Assembly: GCA_964509425.1 (NCBI GenBank)
Contig: CAZDWZ010000003.1
Span: 310,001 to 374,000 of the forward strand
Direction: 5' to 3'
Source: CAZDWZ01 sp964509425
Lineage (GTDB): Bacteria; Bdellovibrionota_C; UBA2361; SZUA-149; CAZDWZ01
Length of the DNA: 64,000 nucleotides
In this document: one piece after another, positions 34,683 to 43,914 of the stretch
How positions within the stretch are numbered: the stretch's first letter is position 1
How the letters are laid out: the number at the start of each line of letters is the position of its first letter
Notes under the pieces: generated by a model
Seen by the model: the letters and a program-made list of their open reading frames with translations, nothing else
Database searches by the model: none
Told to the model about the DNA's origin: nothing
Made by a program: the position numbers and the translations under genes

Positions 34683-35991
34683 GGGGAAGGAGGACGGCAC
34701 ACTGCACCACGGACAGGATGTTCTTCTGTTCGACCTCGAGCACGAAGACCACGGCATCGTTGCCGGTGTCGGATACGGGAAGACTCACTTCGGCCCGCCG
34801 TGGCTCGAGTACCGCCGGCTCAGGGCCCCCAAGTGTGATGAGTGGCTCATCGTCGCTCCCGACTATCGGATGCTCAAGCTTCGGACCCTGCGAGAATACG
34901 AGAAGTTCCTCAACAAGTGCGGATTAGAATCCGGCATCGACTACATTTACAACAAGTCCGATCACTTTTTCCTCTTCCCCGATACCGGACAGCGGGTAAT
35001 CGGCGTCAGCGCTGAGGCCATCGACAAGATCCGCTCCTACAACACCGGCGCAATCTGGCGTGACGAATCCGCGGTGATGGATGAGGAGGTAAAGAACCAG
35101 TGCGAACAGCGGAACCGAAACCCATACGTTGAGATTCCTCAGACGCTCGACACGACCACACCCGAGGGGCTGAATTGGGTCTATGAGCGGTTCAACCCGG
35201 ACAAGATGGTCCGGGAAGGTGTCATCTCGCGGGGAGACAGCAAGCTCCTTCTGCACGGACGAAGTCACGACAATCCCTATCTGAAGGCCCGATTTCTCGC
35301 GAAGCTCGAGAAGGAATTCGGTTGGGACCCGCTCTATTACGCAAACTACGTTCTCGGTGAGTTCGTCTCGCTCTCCCGGCATGCGTTCTACTTCAAGTTC
35401 GATCAGCGGGCGCACGTCGGAAACTATCCGCTTGATCCGACCTATCCCTACATGACCCTGAGCTTCGACTTCAACGTGGGTCAGATGACATGGGTCGTGA
35501 TTCAGCAGCACGGAGATGAGTTCACTATCTGCCGGGAGAACGGCTCAAACGGGCGCGATATTCAAGACGCTTGTCACCAGTTCGCGCTCGCCTTCCCGAA
35601 AGAGAAGTTTAGAAATTGGAATATCTGCGTTCTGGGCGATGCCTCCGGGCATAAGCGGAGCGACCAGACAAGGACAACCGGCTATCAGCTAATCGAGCAT
35701 TACCTCAAACCAGAATACCCCCTTGTGCACATTCAAGCCCCCAGGGGGAACCCGTTTGTAGAGGAGCGCTCCCGGACCACCAACCACCTCCTCGCCTGTA
35801 ACCATTTGAAGATCGATAGGTCGTGCCGCAAAGTCATTATGTCGGCGAAGACGTGTGAAACCGACGGCAAGGGCGGAATCAAGAAAGCTTCGGGCGACAC
35901 TGTCACTCACCCCATGGAAGCGGTCGACATGGCGCTGATGAAGCTCGTTCCGCCCGCAATTCGTTTTCTATCTCAAGGGGTCTCTTTCTAG
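34663..35991 (+). CDS. Phage terminase large subunit
   Basis: About 442 residues from ATG at 34663, which has GGAGG 9 bp upstream; the frame is open from 34630. Packaging ATPase elements: Walker A-like GVGYGKT, Walker B-like GAIWRDES; nuclease elements: LSFDFNVG and VLGDASG with acidic residues of an RNase H fold. It pumps DNA into proheads and cuts concatemers. The stop overlaps the portal start by one base. Confidence 0.9.
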   Translation: MKMTTNRGKEDGTLHHGQDVLLFDLEHEDHGIVAGVGYGKTHFGPPWLEYRRLRAPKCDEWLIVAPDYRMLKLRTLREYEKFLNKCGLESGIDYIYNKSDHFFLFPDTGQRVIGVSAEAIDKIRSYNTGAIWRDESAVMDEEVKNQCEQRNRNPYVEIPQTLDTTTPEGLNWVYERFNPDKMVREGVISRGDSKLLLHGRSHDNPYLKARFLAKLEKEFGWDPLYYANYVLGEFVSLSRHAFYFKFDQRAHVGNYPLDPTYPYMTLSFDFNVGQMTWVVIQQHGDEFTICRENGSNGRDIQDACHQFALAFPKEKFRNWNICVLGDASGHKRSDQTRTTGYQLIEHYLKPEYPLVHIQAPRGNPFVEERSRTTNHLLACNHLKIDRSCRKVIMSAKTCETDGKGGIKKASGDTVTHPMEAVDMALMKLVPPAIRFLSQGVSF

Positions 35992-37475
35992 TGGAAATGG
36001 TCGAAATCCAGCTCAGTGCGGAATATCTCCGGAACCGGCCGACCTACGACATGATCGCGGACTTCGAAGACGGCGACGAAGAGCGCGTCGAGCACTACCT
36101 CATTCGTTACGCCTCAGAGTCACCAGATACTCACGAAGGGAAGAAGGCATACGCGGGACGGCGGGAACGGCTGTTCAATGAGAACATGGTCCGGCCGTAT
36201 CTCGAAGTTCACCACGAGCACATGAGTCAACCGATTGATTTCAACGTCCCGACGGGCGAGCGATGGGAGGAGATCATCGCGGACGTGACTCAATTCGGGG
36301 TCAGCGCGGAGGAGATGTGCGGGCAAGTTCTTTACGACTATTGCCGTGATGGGCTCGTCGGCGTTCTCGTCGACCAGCAAGCAACTGTTCCGAGTTCCGC
36401 AGCTCAGGCTCAGGCGGTTCGCTCTCGCTCGTATCAAATCAAATACAACGCTTGCGAGATTCTGAACTGGGAGCGCTTCACGCTCGGTAGGCACAAAGGG
36501 AAGCTGAGCAAGCTCCTTCTGAACAACGGCATCACGACTGTTAACGGAAAGCGGCACGTCGTCTTGCGTCAGTACGAGATGTCTGAGTTGGGTGATGTGA
36601 CGTGGCAGGACTATCTAGCCGACGAAAAGTTCAAGGCGGATAAGAGCGGAAAGGTCAAAGTCACCCCCGGCTCCAAAGGCGCAGTCGGCATCAAGGAAGA
36701 GATCCCCTTCGCGATGCTCGGCACCGGTCCGAGGAACTCCTTCTGCTTGGACAACGTTCGCACCAACAGAGCGTTCCTGAATCGCTACTCCGTCCGCGAC
36801 AACATCAACCACCACCAAGGCTTCAAGAAGAGCATCATCTTCGGGAATAACGTTAAGCAGGAAGACCTCAAGGTCATGGCCGAAAACACCATGACCATCA
36901 TCCCCGACACGGAAGCGAGCCTGAACTCTATCGACGCGGGCGACCCTGTTGCGATCACCGCTCAATTAGCCGAGATGCGCGTCCTCGCACGTCGTCAAGG
37001 CATGAAGGAGCATAACCAGCTCGCCGACGACACGAAGAACGTTCAGTCTTCCGAGTCCAAGGCCAAGGACGTGAAGGGGAGAGTCAAGCTCTATAACAAG
37101 ACGGTGGACTCAACCGAAGTCATGCAGACGAAAGTCTACCGCTTTCACGCCATGTTCGAGGGCTTGGGCGAAGCCGAAGTTAAGAAAGTCACCGTCGCCA
37201 TCGGCCGTGACTACGGACTTGATGACGAAGCGCAAGAAGCGGCGGACGACCAACAGAATTCAAGCATGGCCGGGTCTCTCGGCGCTCGTCTCGTTCAGAA
37301 GAAGATTCTGAAGAAGCGGATCAGTGAGCAACGCTTCGTCCCCGAGGAGGGGAAGACCGAGGAAGACATCCGGAAGGAATGCTACGACGACATCGATAAC
37401 GCTGAAGTGCAATCCGAGTTGTCACAGTTTGTCTCGGCAACGCGCCCGAGTCTTGCGGAACGACTTAGCGCATGA
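35991..37475 (+). CDS. Phage portal protein
   Basis: 494 residues, GTG start overlapping the terminase stop. Position directly after large terminase and before the minor head protein, the length, and the segment YLEVHHEHMSQPIDFNVPTGERWEEIIADV with a long C-terminal helical, charged region (KSSESKAKDVKGRVKLYNK-type) fit a portal (DUF4055-like). It forms the dodecameric ring through which DNA enters. Confidence 0.8.
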   Translation: MEMVEIQLSAEYLRNRPTYDMIADFEDGDEERVEHYLIRYASESPDTHEGKKAYAGRRERLFNENMVRPYLEVHHEHMSQPIDFNVPTGERWEEIIADVTQFGVSAEEMCGQVLYDYCRDGLVGVLVDQQATVPSSAAQAQAVRSRSYQIKYNACEILNWERFTLGRHKGKLSKLLLNNGITTVNGKRHVVLRQYEMSELGDVTWQDYLADEKFKADKSGKVKVTPGSKGAVGIKEEIPFAMLGTGPRNSFCLDNVRTNRAFLNRYSVRDNINHHQGFKKSIIFGNNVKQEDLKVMAENTMTIIPDTEASLNSIDAGDPVAITAQLAEMRVLARRQGMKEHNQLADDTKNVQSSESKAKDVKGRVKLYNKTVDSTEVMQTKVYRFHAMFEGLGEAEVKKVTVAIGRDYGLDDEAQEAADDQQNSSMAGSLGARLVQKKILKKRISEQRFVPEEGKTEEDIRKECYDDIDNAEVQSELSQFVSATRPSLAERLSA

Positions 37476-38335
37476 TGAAGCAGACGGTCCCCTCGAAGGA
37501 AAAGCTTCTGGCGGCGGTCATCAAGCGGCAGAAGGATCGCGCAAAAGCCGTCGACCGAATGGAGAAGGAGATCCAGAAGCTCTATCAAGGCTACATGGCG
37601 CGGGTCGTGAAGCTCGTAAGCGGTAAGAAGTTTCTGACCTCTGGAACGGACGTCGTGAATCTTCAGTCAGCGACCAAGGCGATTCAGCAGCTTAATACGA
37701 TTCTTCTGGAGTCGGGATACGAGAGCACGATCGCAAACTACCTGGACGAATTTGAAGAACTGACCAGGAGCGCGACGAAGTATTTCAATGCTCTCGGACT
37801 GGATGATTCGCTTGCCGGGATTGATGTGGAGTCTCTTGAAGCATACGCGAAGTTTACTCAAACAGAGCTCGCCAATCGAATCGGTCGGGATCTTACGGAG
37901 CCCGTTCAATCTGCGCTTCTCCAGGTGAACCTCGGTAATAAGACTCGGGCCGATGTTGTCGAGGAGATGCTGAAGATCGACGAGACCCTAACCACCCGTT
38001 CGGCGATGTTCATCGTTGACGACGCGATGGAGCAATATCAACGGGCAGTTGTGGTTCAGAAAGCGGAAGCCGCGGAACTCGAAATCTATTTGTATCTCGG
38101 GCCGGACGACACACTCACCCGCCCGGCTTGTGAGAAGATGCTGCATGTGAATCGTCACGGCGTGGATGGGATGCTCTACAAGGACGAAATCACAATCGAT
38201 CTGCACGACCGACTCTTTCGAGATCCGTTGATTGGCGGCGGCGGTCCGAACTGTCGACACCACTGGTCTCCTGTGACGGAGGATTTTGCGGTGAGTATGG
38301 GCTTCAAGCCGCGTGAGCAGAGGGAGACGGGATGA
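37472..38335 (+). CDS. Phage minor head protein (Mu gpF-like)
   Basis: 287 residues. The C-terminus holds the diagnostic cluster RPACEKMLHVNRHG ... DPLIGGGGPNCRHHW of the SPP1 gp7/Mu gpF head morphogenesis family, probably metal binding. The N-terminus is long and helical. It overlaps the portal gene by 4 bp. Such proteins are internal or vertex proteins ejected or assembled with the portal. Confidence 0.88.
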   Translation: MMKQTVPSKEKLLAAVIKRQKDRAKAVDRMEKEIQKLYQGYMARVVKLVSGKKFLTSGTDVVNLQSATKAIQQLNTILLESGYESTIANYLDEFEELTRSATKYFNALGLDDSLAGIDVESLEAYAKFTQTELANRIGRDLTEPVQSALLQVNLGNKTRADVVEEMLKIDETLTTRSAMFIVDDAMEQYQRAVVVQKAEAAELEIYLYLGPDDTLTRPACEKMLHVNRHGVDGMLYKDEITIDLHDRLFRDPLIGGGGPNCRHHWSPVTEDFAVSMGFKPREQRETG

Positions 38336-38802
38336 AATTCGAAATTGAAATGCCCGAGCTCAAGGTCGACGACGCGTTCGTGAAGAAGTTGAATCTCCCG
38401 AAGATAATGACCCAGGAATGCCTCAACACTCGGACTCGCCTTCTCAAGGAAGTGAATCAGGGAAGAGGCGCAGATGGGGAATCGCTTCGCCCTTACAGCA
38501 AGCCTTACGAGAAGTTCAAGGCAAGTACTGGACGGTCCGCATCCCCGTCTAACCTGAACTTCACAGGCGAGCTCCACCGCTCCATGCACATCACTGCCGC
38601 AACTGATGCAAAGCCCGAAGCGAACGTTAGTTTTCAGGGGATGCACAAAGGCGAAGTCTCAAACGCCGCGCTTGCAGCCAACTTATACAAGATGGGTTTT
38701 CGCGGCTGGTTTCAATTCGGAAAAGCCGACCGCGAGCGAATTCGAGAATCGGTGATGAAGGCGATCGATCGGAACATCAAGCGACTCATTGACTTAAAAT
38801 AG
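38332..38802 (+). CDS. Phage virion morphogenesis protein (gpG-like)
   Basis: 156 residues. Overlaps the gpF-like gene by 4 bp. The pattern with RTRLLKEVNQGRGADGESLRPYS, LNFTGELHRSM and the C-terminal RGWFQFGKADRERIRESV is typical of Mu gpG/HK97 gp10-like head-tail completion proteins. Confidence 0.8.
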   Translation: MKFEIEMPELKVDDAFVKKLNLPKIMTQECLNTRTRLLKEVNQGRGADGESLRPYSKPYEKFKASTGRSASPSNLNFTGELHRSMHITAATDAKPEANVSFQGMHKGEVSNAALAANLYKMGFRGWFQFGKADRERIRESVMKAIDRNIKRLIDLK

Positions 38803-38815
38803 GAGAACCACCAAA

Positions 38816-39493
38816 ATGCCCACAGATAACAAAACTGATCCCGGTACAGCCAACACCGGAGAGCCGACCGTCGAGTCACTCAAGGCGGAATTAGCGGCAA
38901 GAGATGAATCCATCGCGGCGCTTACGAAGAAGCACGACAGTGCCTTCGGAAAAGCAAGGCTGTTGGAGACCGAGGTTGAAGACCTAAAGAAGAAGGTCTC
39001 AGCTCGAGAAACCCAAGATATTGCCAATAGTGGCGACATCGAGAAGTTGCGGACGAAGTTCGCCGGGGAACTCGAAGCTTCCGAAGCCGAGAAAAAGAAA
39101 CTCCTCAGCCAGCTTCACAACGTGATTGTCGAGAAAGAAGTCAGGGGCATCGCCTCTGAGCTTGCCGTCGACGTTGAAGACGTTTGGAATCTCACTCGAG
39201 ATTCTTTCACGGTTGGATACGACGACAAGGGCAACCCGATTCCGGTTGTAAAGGACTCGGCGCTTTCTCCAAAAACCTTCCTCAGCAACTTCCTCGAAAA
39301 GAAACCGCATTTGGCGAAGAACCCGCAAGTAGGCGGGAGCGGAGCGACGAAGGGCGATTCCAGCGGGGGCGGTGCTGCAAAAGCGACCACCATTCCGAAG
39401 GACTTCGGCACTTGGTCTCAAGGCGATCGAACGAAGTGGATGAAAGAAAATCCCGAGCTGGCGAAGGAAGTGGTCAGAGGCGCTTTAGGCTGA
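38816..39493 (+). CDS. Phage capsid scaffolding protein
   Basis: 225 residues with a strongly charged coiled coil (about residues 20-100: SLKAELAARDESIAAL, VEDLKKKVS, KLRTKFAGELEAS) and a short Gly/Ser linker, then a small C-terminal domain (GTWSQGDRTKWMKENPELAKEV) that likely binds the shell. It is directly upstream of the capsid gene, as expected for a scaffold (GP20-like). AGGAGAACC precedes the ATG. Confidence 0.82.
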   Translation: MPTDNKTDPGTANTGEPTVESLKAELAARDESIAALTKKHDSAFGKARLLETEVEDLKKKVSARETQDIANSGDIEKLRTKFAGELEASEAEKKKLLSQLHNVIVEKEVRGIASELAVDVEDVWNLTRDSFTVGYDDKGNPIPVVKDSALSPKTFLSNFLEKKPHLAKNPQVGGSGATKGDSSGGGAAKATTIPKDFGTWSQGDRTKWMKENPELAKEVVRGALG

Positions 39494-39498
39494 CGCAC

Positions 39499-39518
39499 TT
39501 ACCGGGGACGGCCGGTAA
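39499..39518 (+). promoter_or_regulatory. Hairpin in the leader of the capsid gene
   Basis: TTACCGG (39499-39505) pairs with CCGGTAA (39512-39518), 6-nt loop, 19 bp before the capsid ATG; GGTGGTGGGGAG lies between. Could stabilise the highly expressed capsid message. Inferred. Confidence 0.45.
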
Positions 39519-39536
39519 TAGTGGGGTGGTGGGGAG

Positions 39537-40397
39537 ATGGCTGGTGAAACCGTATTTGCAGATTATGTAACCGTCGCGGCGTATCTTGATGCGAACATTG
39601 CGCCCGCGTTTAGAAGTTCGGTGATCATGCCGAATCTGATGCATGTGCAGAACTTCCAAGGGAAGTCGGACTCGATCAAACTCAGGAAGCGCGGGACCGT
39701 AACGGCGACCGCGGGAGCGGAAGCGACCGACCATGCCTTGAGCCAATATCAAGAGAGCTCGCCTAACACGCTCGTTGCGGGCGAAGTTAAGGTCTATCTC
39801 GAGATTTCGGACAAGGCGATCAAGTTCGCTCAAGCTGATGTGGATGAACTCGTCGCGGAATGCGGTCGAGCGCTGGCACAAAAGTTTGATATCGATTCGC
39901 TGGCATTGCTCGATGCTCTTCACGGCGGAACCCAAGTTGGGACCTCGGGGAGCGATTGCACTCCGGGAATCTTGCTTCAAGCGAGCTTCACGGTTCGCGC
40001 CGCGAACATCGCGTCACCTTTGGTCTACGCACTGAACCCGGTGCAGGTCTACGACGTGCAGGATGACCTTCTCACGACCACGGCGAGCGCCTGGACGAAC
40101 TTGCAACTTCTCTCGCTTCTCAACGGACAGCCTCCAGCCTCAAACGGCTACGTGGGTGCGTTCTTGGGAATTCCGGTTTTCGAGACCACGAACACGGAAT
40201 CGGTGAACTCAAACGCGGATTGGGCCGGTGGATGCTGGGCTCCTCAGTTCGCGCTTGCGGCCGCATTCGCGGGCGATGTTCAGACTCGCATCGGTTACAA
40301 CATCAAGAAGGGTGTTACCGAGGTCGGTTGTTCTCTCTGGTACGACGTGAAGGAGTACCAAGACGCAGCCGGAGTTTCGATCGAAACCGATCAGTAA
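39537..40397 (+). CDS. Phage major capsid protein
   Basis: 286 residues. Position after the scaffold, composition and the pattern FADYVTVAAYLDANIAPAF...GKSDSIKLRKRGTVTATAG and the late region YKxxxGVTEVGCSLWYDVK suggest an HK97-fold major capsid protein of the group with separate scaffold. A strong terminator follows, leaving this gene as a transcription block end for part of the RNA. Confidence 0.82.
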   Translation: MAGETVFADYVTVAAYLDANIAPAFRSSVIMPNLMHVQNFQGKSDSIKLRKRGTVTATAGAEATDHALSQYQESSPNTLVAGEVKVYLEISDKAIKFAQADVDELVAECGRALAQKFDIDSLALLDALHGGTQVGTSGSDCTPGILLQASFTVRAANIASPLVYALNPVQVYDVQDDLLTTTASAWTNLQLLSLLNGQPPASNGYVGAFLGIPVFETTNTESVNSNADWAGGCWAPQFALAAAFAGDVQTRIGYNIKKGVTEVGCSLWYDVKEYQDAAGVSIETDQ

Positions 40398-40407
40398 GCT
40401 GTCACAC

Positions 40408-40437
40408 GAGCGCCCGCGAGAGTGGGCGCTCTCTTTT
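40408..40437 (+). terminator. Intrinsic terminator after the capsid gene
   Basis: GAGCGCCC (40408-40415) and GGGCGCTC (40424-40431) form an 8-bp stem with an 8-nt loop, followed by TCTTTT. It would reduce transcription of downstream tail genes relative to capsid. Confidence 0.8.
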
Positions 40438-40448
40438 GGAGCAACCAC

Positions 40449-40994
40449 ATGGAAATCAACACGCAAGAATTCGGCTTTCACATCGCACCGGAAGATCGGC
40501 CGTACATTCTCTTCCGCAGGACTCTCAATAAAGGAATGTCGAAGCGGAAGGCTCGATTCAACAAGAAGGGCGAAGAAACCCGCGCAGCTCACCCAGGAGA
40601 GTTTGAAGAAATCTGGGTCAAGCATCTCATCTCTCACAGAGTCCCATACGATCCATATACTTGGGCAACTCCGGAGTGGGCTCTAGCTCGCACTCAGACC
40701 GGAAATCTTCCTGTCGGGTACGGGAACCTCGACAAGCTTCCGGCCGAGTATCCGAAGGAGTGGAGAACTCGGATCGTGAAATGCATCAACGCAATCAAGG
40801 CGATCGCCGATGCAAACGCTCACATGAAAGAGAAAGCGCTGAAAGGCGTGGAGCCAACCAAAGAGGAATCCAATGGCGGGAATAGTGAAACGACCTCCGT
40901 TCAAGGACCGGCAAAGGGCAAGGGACGAAAGTGTGAGGGACTACAAGAAGCACCTGGAACAGCAGGGGAAGCAGCCGACGCAGCGGGAAGTTGA
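40449..40994 (+). CDS. Phage hypothetical protein after the capsid gene
   Basis: 181 residues from ATG at 40449 (GGAGCAACC upstream; the frame is open from 40422, inside the terminator). Unknown, soluble, mixed charge. The last 40 residues are low complexity and overlap a second frame (40873-41046), so the C-terminal part may have evolved by overprinting. Possibly a decoration or head completion protein from its position. Confidence 0.7.
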   Translation: MEINTQEFGFHIAPEDRPYILFRRTLNKGMSKRKARFNKKGEETRAAHPGEFEEIWVKHLISHRVPYDPYTWATPEWALARTQTGNLPVGYGNLDKLPAEYPKEWRTRIVKCINAIKAIADANAHMKEKALKGVEPTKEESNGGNSETTSVQGPAKGKGRKCEGLQEAPGTAGEAADAAGS

Positions 40995-41046
40995 GCGCTT
41001 CGTCGACGATAACGTGAACAAGGCCGAACGCAAGAGAGGGTGGTGA
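40873..41046 (+). CDS. Small basic phage protein overlapping the upstream gene
   Basis: 57 residues, MAGIVKRPPFKDRQRARDESV at the start and ending VNKAERKRGW; nearly half the residues are charged. It has AGAGGAATCC before the ATG, overlaps the upstream gene by 122 bp in another frame, and its stop is 1 bp before the next ATG, as expected in a tight phage operon. Likely real; function unknown. Confidence 0.6.
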   Translation: MAGIVKRPPFKDRQRARDESVRDYKKHLEQQGKQPTQREVERFVDDNVNKAERKRGW

Positions 41047-41047
41047 G

Positions 41048-41296
41048 ATGCCGGGAGATAGATTTGAAACTCAAGCTGTTTTCGAGAAGGGGCTGCAAAG
41101 TCTCGTCCGAACCGACAACGTCCACGATACCGCGCCGACGCAAGCACAGCTTGTAACGGCGTTCGGTGCGGCCGCATCTCGTGGCCCGGGCTTTGTTGGC
41201 TTCGTCAACGACGCGAACGGGGGGGCTAACTTCTACATCGTCGGGTGCGATGGTGCGAATTACTTCTTCCTCAAGATGACGATTGGCGGGGCCTAA
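41048..41296 (+). CDS. Phage hypothetical protein, 82 aa
   Basis: Small protein with an early QAVFEKGLQSLVRTD segment and a C-terminal hydrophobic beta-like end (GANYFFLKMTIGGA). It fits tightly between neighbours (1 bp and overlapping TAATG). Unknown; head-tail region by position. Confidence 0.7.
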   Translation: MPGDRFETQAVFEKGLQSLVRTDNVHDTAPTQAQLVTAFGAAASRGPGFVGFVNDANGGANFYIVGCDGANYFFLKMTIGGA

Positions 41297-42036
41297 TGAT
41301 TACGCGGCACCTCTTCGGACGTTCGATTGACTTTCGGTTCATGCCGATTGCGGACGGTGAGGACGTGCCCGCGTACGAGCTTGTTGCGGCGCGGATTTAC
41401 GATGAGGAGCCGAGCGACGGGCAGAAGGCGAATGACGAAACCACGGGGATGATCGGTGACACCGTCACTTCGTGGGTAGCGAAGACTCGCTCAGAGTTCT
41501 CAATCACGTTCCCGCCTCTCGAAGACGAAGAGCCTCACAGCTCGGAGGACTTCAAGAAGTATTACGTCAACGTAGTCTTCCGCTTTCAAGCTGGCGGGCC
41601 TGAAGTCTTCGTGTGCGAGCAAATCTTCGTCTGGAGACCCGATGCGCTCACCTCGAAGATTCGCGTTGCTCCGGCCGACATCATCGCCCGAGAAGCTAAG
41701 TTTGAAGACGCTCGGCCCACGAAGACGTGGATCGATAAGAAGATTGAGGACGCGATTGTCCAGGTCGATCGAGAGCTTGCCGCGAAAGGCTACTCCCGAA
41801 AGCGCACCTTCAATCGCGAGAAGTTAAACGAAGCCGTCGAATTGCTGGCAACGGCATTCGGTTGCTTAGACCTCGCCGGATCCGGAAACGAGATCTGGCT
41901 TGAGAAGTACAAGATTTGGAACGGCCTCTACACTCAGGCGATGTCCTCGATTCCGGTCGGGTTCGACACTGATGGAGATGACCGGCCGGACCCGGAGGAG
42001 AAGCCCTTCTCCGGAGCTGTGATGGTTGAAAGGTAA
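41296..42036 (+). CDS. Phage head-tail region protein, 246 aa
   Basis: Starts at ATG 41296 in TAATG overlap with the previous stop. Beta-rich N-terminal half (SIDFRFMPIADGEDVPAY, SEFSITFPPLED), then helices with a conserved-looking KKIEDAIVQVDRELAAKG. Not recognised; position suggests a connector or adaptor. Confidence 0.7.
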   Translation: MITRHLFGRSIDFRFMPIADGEDVPAYELVAARIYDEEPSDGQKANDETTGMIGDTVTSWVAKTRSEFSITFPPLEDEEPHSSEDFKKYYVNVVFRFQAGGPEVFVCEQIFVWRPDALTSKIRVAPADIIAREAKFEDARPTKTWIDKKIEDAIVQVDRELAAKGYSRKRTFNREKLNEAVELLATAFGCLDLAGSGNEIWLEKYKIWNGLYTQAMSSIPVGFDTDGDDRPDPEEKPFSGAVMVER

Positions 42037-42539
42037 TGGCGCTCAGCACTGAGGAGACAGTCCGAAATGCGATCGTGGGGGCGATTCAAGGAGTTGCTGA
42101 AGAGTTGGGGTTCGATGCTCCCAACGGCAACGTCCGTGACTATCTCCTCGAGTACCACCAGGACGGAGCGTTTCCGGAATACCTCATGGCCGACATTGAC
42201 GGCGGTCGGCGCGGTGTTCGGGTGTGGGCTGTTGATGTTGTGCTGTCTGACAACTGGTTTGCAGCCAACAACCTCACCGAGCGGACCTACACCATCACGG
42301 TCGAGGGCTTTGAAGATTTGGGAGTTAGAGGCGCTGGGGTTCGAAAGCTTTGCCGGAATCACCGCATCATCTGCGGAGCTATCCGGGCGCTCTATTCGAA
42401 TCTCGGAGGAACCGTTGATTTAGTGGAATCGGCAAGCGAGCTCCGGCGAGATGTCGTGAGCGGCTTCGATACTGTTGAAGGCAAGTTGCTGAAAGGAATG
42501 TGGACCTATGTCGCGTCAAAAGAAAACCCCGACTACTGA
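42036..42539 (+). CDS. Phage head-tail completion-like protein, 167 aa
   Basis: ATG overlaps the preceding stop by one base. The size, and the later position between adaptor-like and tail genes, fit a tail terminator or completion protein, but no family motif is recognised. The 3' end overlaps the next gene by 32 bp. Confidence 0.65.
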   Translation: MALSTEETVRNAIVGAIQGVAEELGFDAPNGNVRDYLLEYHQDGAFPEYLMADIDGGRRGVRVWAVDVVLSDNWFAANNLTERTYTITVEGFEDLGVRGAGVRKLCRNHRIICGAIRALYSNLGGTVDLVESASELRRDVVSGFDTVEGKLLKGMWTYVASKENPDY

Positions 42540-42765
42540 AGAAATGGTGACGGTGTTTGATCTCCTTCTCCGCGAGGACGGGAGCGCGTACGGGATTGGC
42601 AACTCTCGCGAAGTTGCTCGGGCCGAAGGTGTCGAGCTTATCAGAGCCGGCATGGCAAAGGCAGAGTCAGAATGCGCCGGGACGGTCCCGGATGCGTGGT
42701 TGTCGAAGGCGGTGGCGGTGGAAGTTGCGGCGGAGGTAAAAGATGTCGGTAATCACGACCAATAA
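42508..42765 (+). CDS. Phage hypothetical protein, 85 aa
   Basis: Overlaps neighbours at both ends (32 and 23 bp), a normal phage arrangement. Charged helical protein with REVARAEGVELIRAGMAKAE. Unknown function. Confidence 0.6.
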   Translation: MSRQKKTPTTEEMVTVFDLLLREDGSAYGIGNSREVARAEGVELIRAGMAKAESECAGTVPDAWLSKAVAVEVAAEVKDVGNHDQ

Positions 42766-43816
42766 TGCAGTTGCGGCGGTAGTTAAAGGGACGACCTGGG
42801 GAACCGAGGGAGATATCACCTCGGGCGGGATCTACCTTTACAACAGTTCGATCAAGCTCGGGGGCGGGTTCGCTGAACTCGTTCGCGGCGATGTTGGCCG
42901 ACCTCGGAACAAGAGTCAGATCGTCCGGCTGAACTTTGACGGAACGGTTACGGTCTCCTTCGATTGGACTTACGGGCAGGGGCTTTTGCACTGTCTCGCG
43001 CAGATCCTCGGAACTGAGTCGAATCCTTCGGAAGTCACGACCGACCAGGACGATTGGTTGGTTAACATGGATTTGGCCGATGACACTTACGGGCTATTCT
43101 CGACCCTGTGCTATTCGATCGAGACTGACCGGACCATCGTCATTCCGTCGGTCAAGTGGCACATGTTCACGCTCTCGATTGCTCCGAACCAGAAAGGCAC
43201 GGTCACTGTTACCGGTGTTGCCGACCGCTTCCGGGAAGGAAGCGCGAACACGGTCGCGGAGATTCAGGCTCTCACGAAGTATCGCTACAACGCGGCTCGT
43301 CTCGGTGGTGCGAATCACTACTTCCGAATCAACACTGATGCGGGTGCGCTCGACTCCAGCGACAACAAGACGATCACTCAGCTCCAATGGACCATCACCC
43401 GGGACATGGACAAGATTTTCGGTCTCCGCGGATCGGATACTCCATTCACCATGGAGCCTCAGCAAATCGGCGACACGAAGCAATCTCTGCGAATCATGCA
43501 CTCGACGCTCAATGACGCCGACCTCGATTTGTGGGGAATGTGGGAAGACGAGACGACCGCAAAAGCGGAGTTCCTTGTCGACGGAAAACAGATCGGAAGC
43601 GGGGTCAACGAATCTTACAAGGTTCAATGGCCTTCACTCGCGCCGCGCCCGGAAGTACCGGAGGGTCACGACTACGCGAATAACAACTCTCGTTTTGCCC
43701 CGGCAATGACCTTCGAGTCTCTCGAAGTCGATGCGGCGCCTACCGGCATGTCAGGGGTTACGGTCCCGCGCATGGCGGTAATCGCTTCGACCCGAGATGC
43801 AAAGTGGGGAACGTAA
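42743..43816 (+). CDS. Phage major tail tube protein
   Basis: 357 residues, beta-rich throughout, directly upstream of the tail chaperone genes, the usual place of the tail tube protein. Contains GTVTVSFDWTYGQG and a second half QLQWTITRDMDKIFGLRGSD. Polymerises around the tape measure protein. Assignment rests on position and composition more than on a motif. Confidence 0.75.
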   Translation: MSVITTNNAVAAVVKGTTWGTEGDITSGGIYLYNSSIKLGGGFAELVRGDVGRPRNKSQIVRLNFDGTVTVSFDWTYGQGLLHCLAQILGTESNPSEVTTDQDDWLVNMDLADDTYGLFSTLCYSIETDRTIVIPSVKWHMFTLSIAPNQKGTVTVTGVADRFREGSANTVAEIQALTKYRYNAARLGGANHYFRINTDAGALDSSDNKTITQLQWTITRDMDKIFGLRGSDTPFTMEPQQIGDTKQSLRIMHSTLNDADLDLWGMWEDETTAKAEFLVDGKQIGSGVNESYKVQWPSLAPRPEVPEGHDYANNNSRFAPAMTFESLEVDAAPTGMSGVTVPRMAVIASTRDAKWGT

Positions 43817-43890
43817 TAGACGTACGCGGGGAGATGCCTGCATTGGTGGTTGCTGTTGTGGTGGTTGGGCAGTGACGTAGGCAAATCCCC

Positions 43891-43912
43891 CGTACCTTTC
43901 ACCAGAGGTACG
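43891..43912 (+). promoter_or_regulatory. Hairpin covering the ribosome binding site of the tail chaperone gene
   Basis: CGTACCT (43891-43897) pairs with AGGTACG (43906-43912); the AGAGG ribosome binding site lies in the loop and 3' arm, two bases before the ATG. It could limit translation of the chaperone. Inferred. Confidence 0.5.
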
Positions 43913-43914
43913 TA

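Noticed and set aside
43094..43709. 177- and 257-residue alternative frames in the tail tube gene
   Set aside because: Arg/Ser-rich shadow frames of a gene with good context; not in operon phase.
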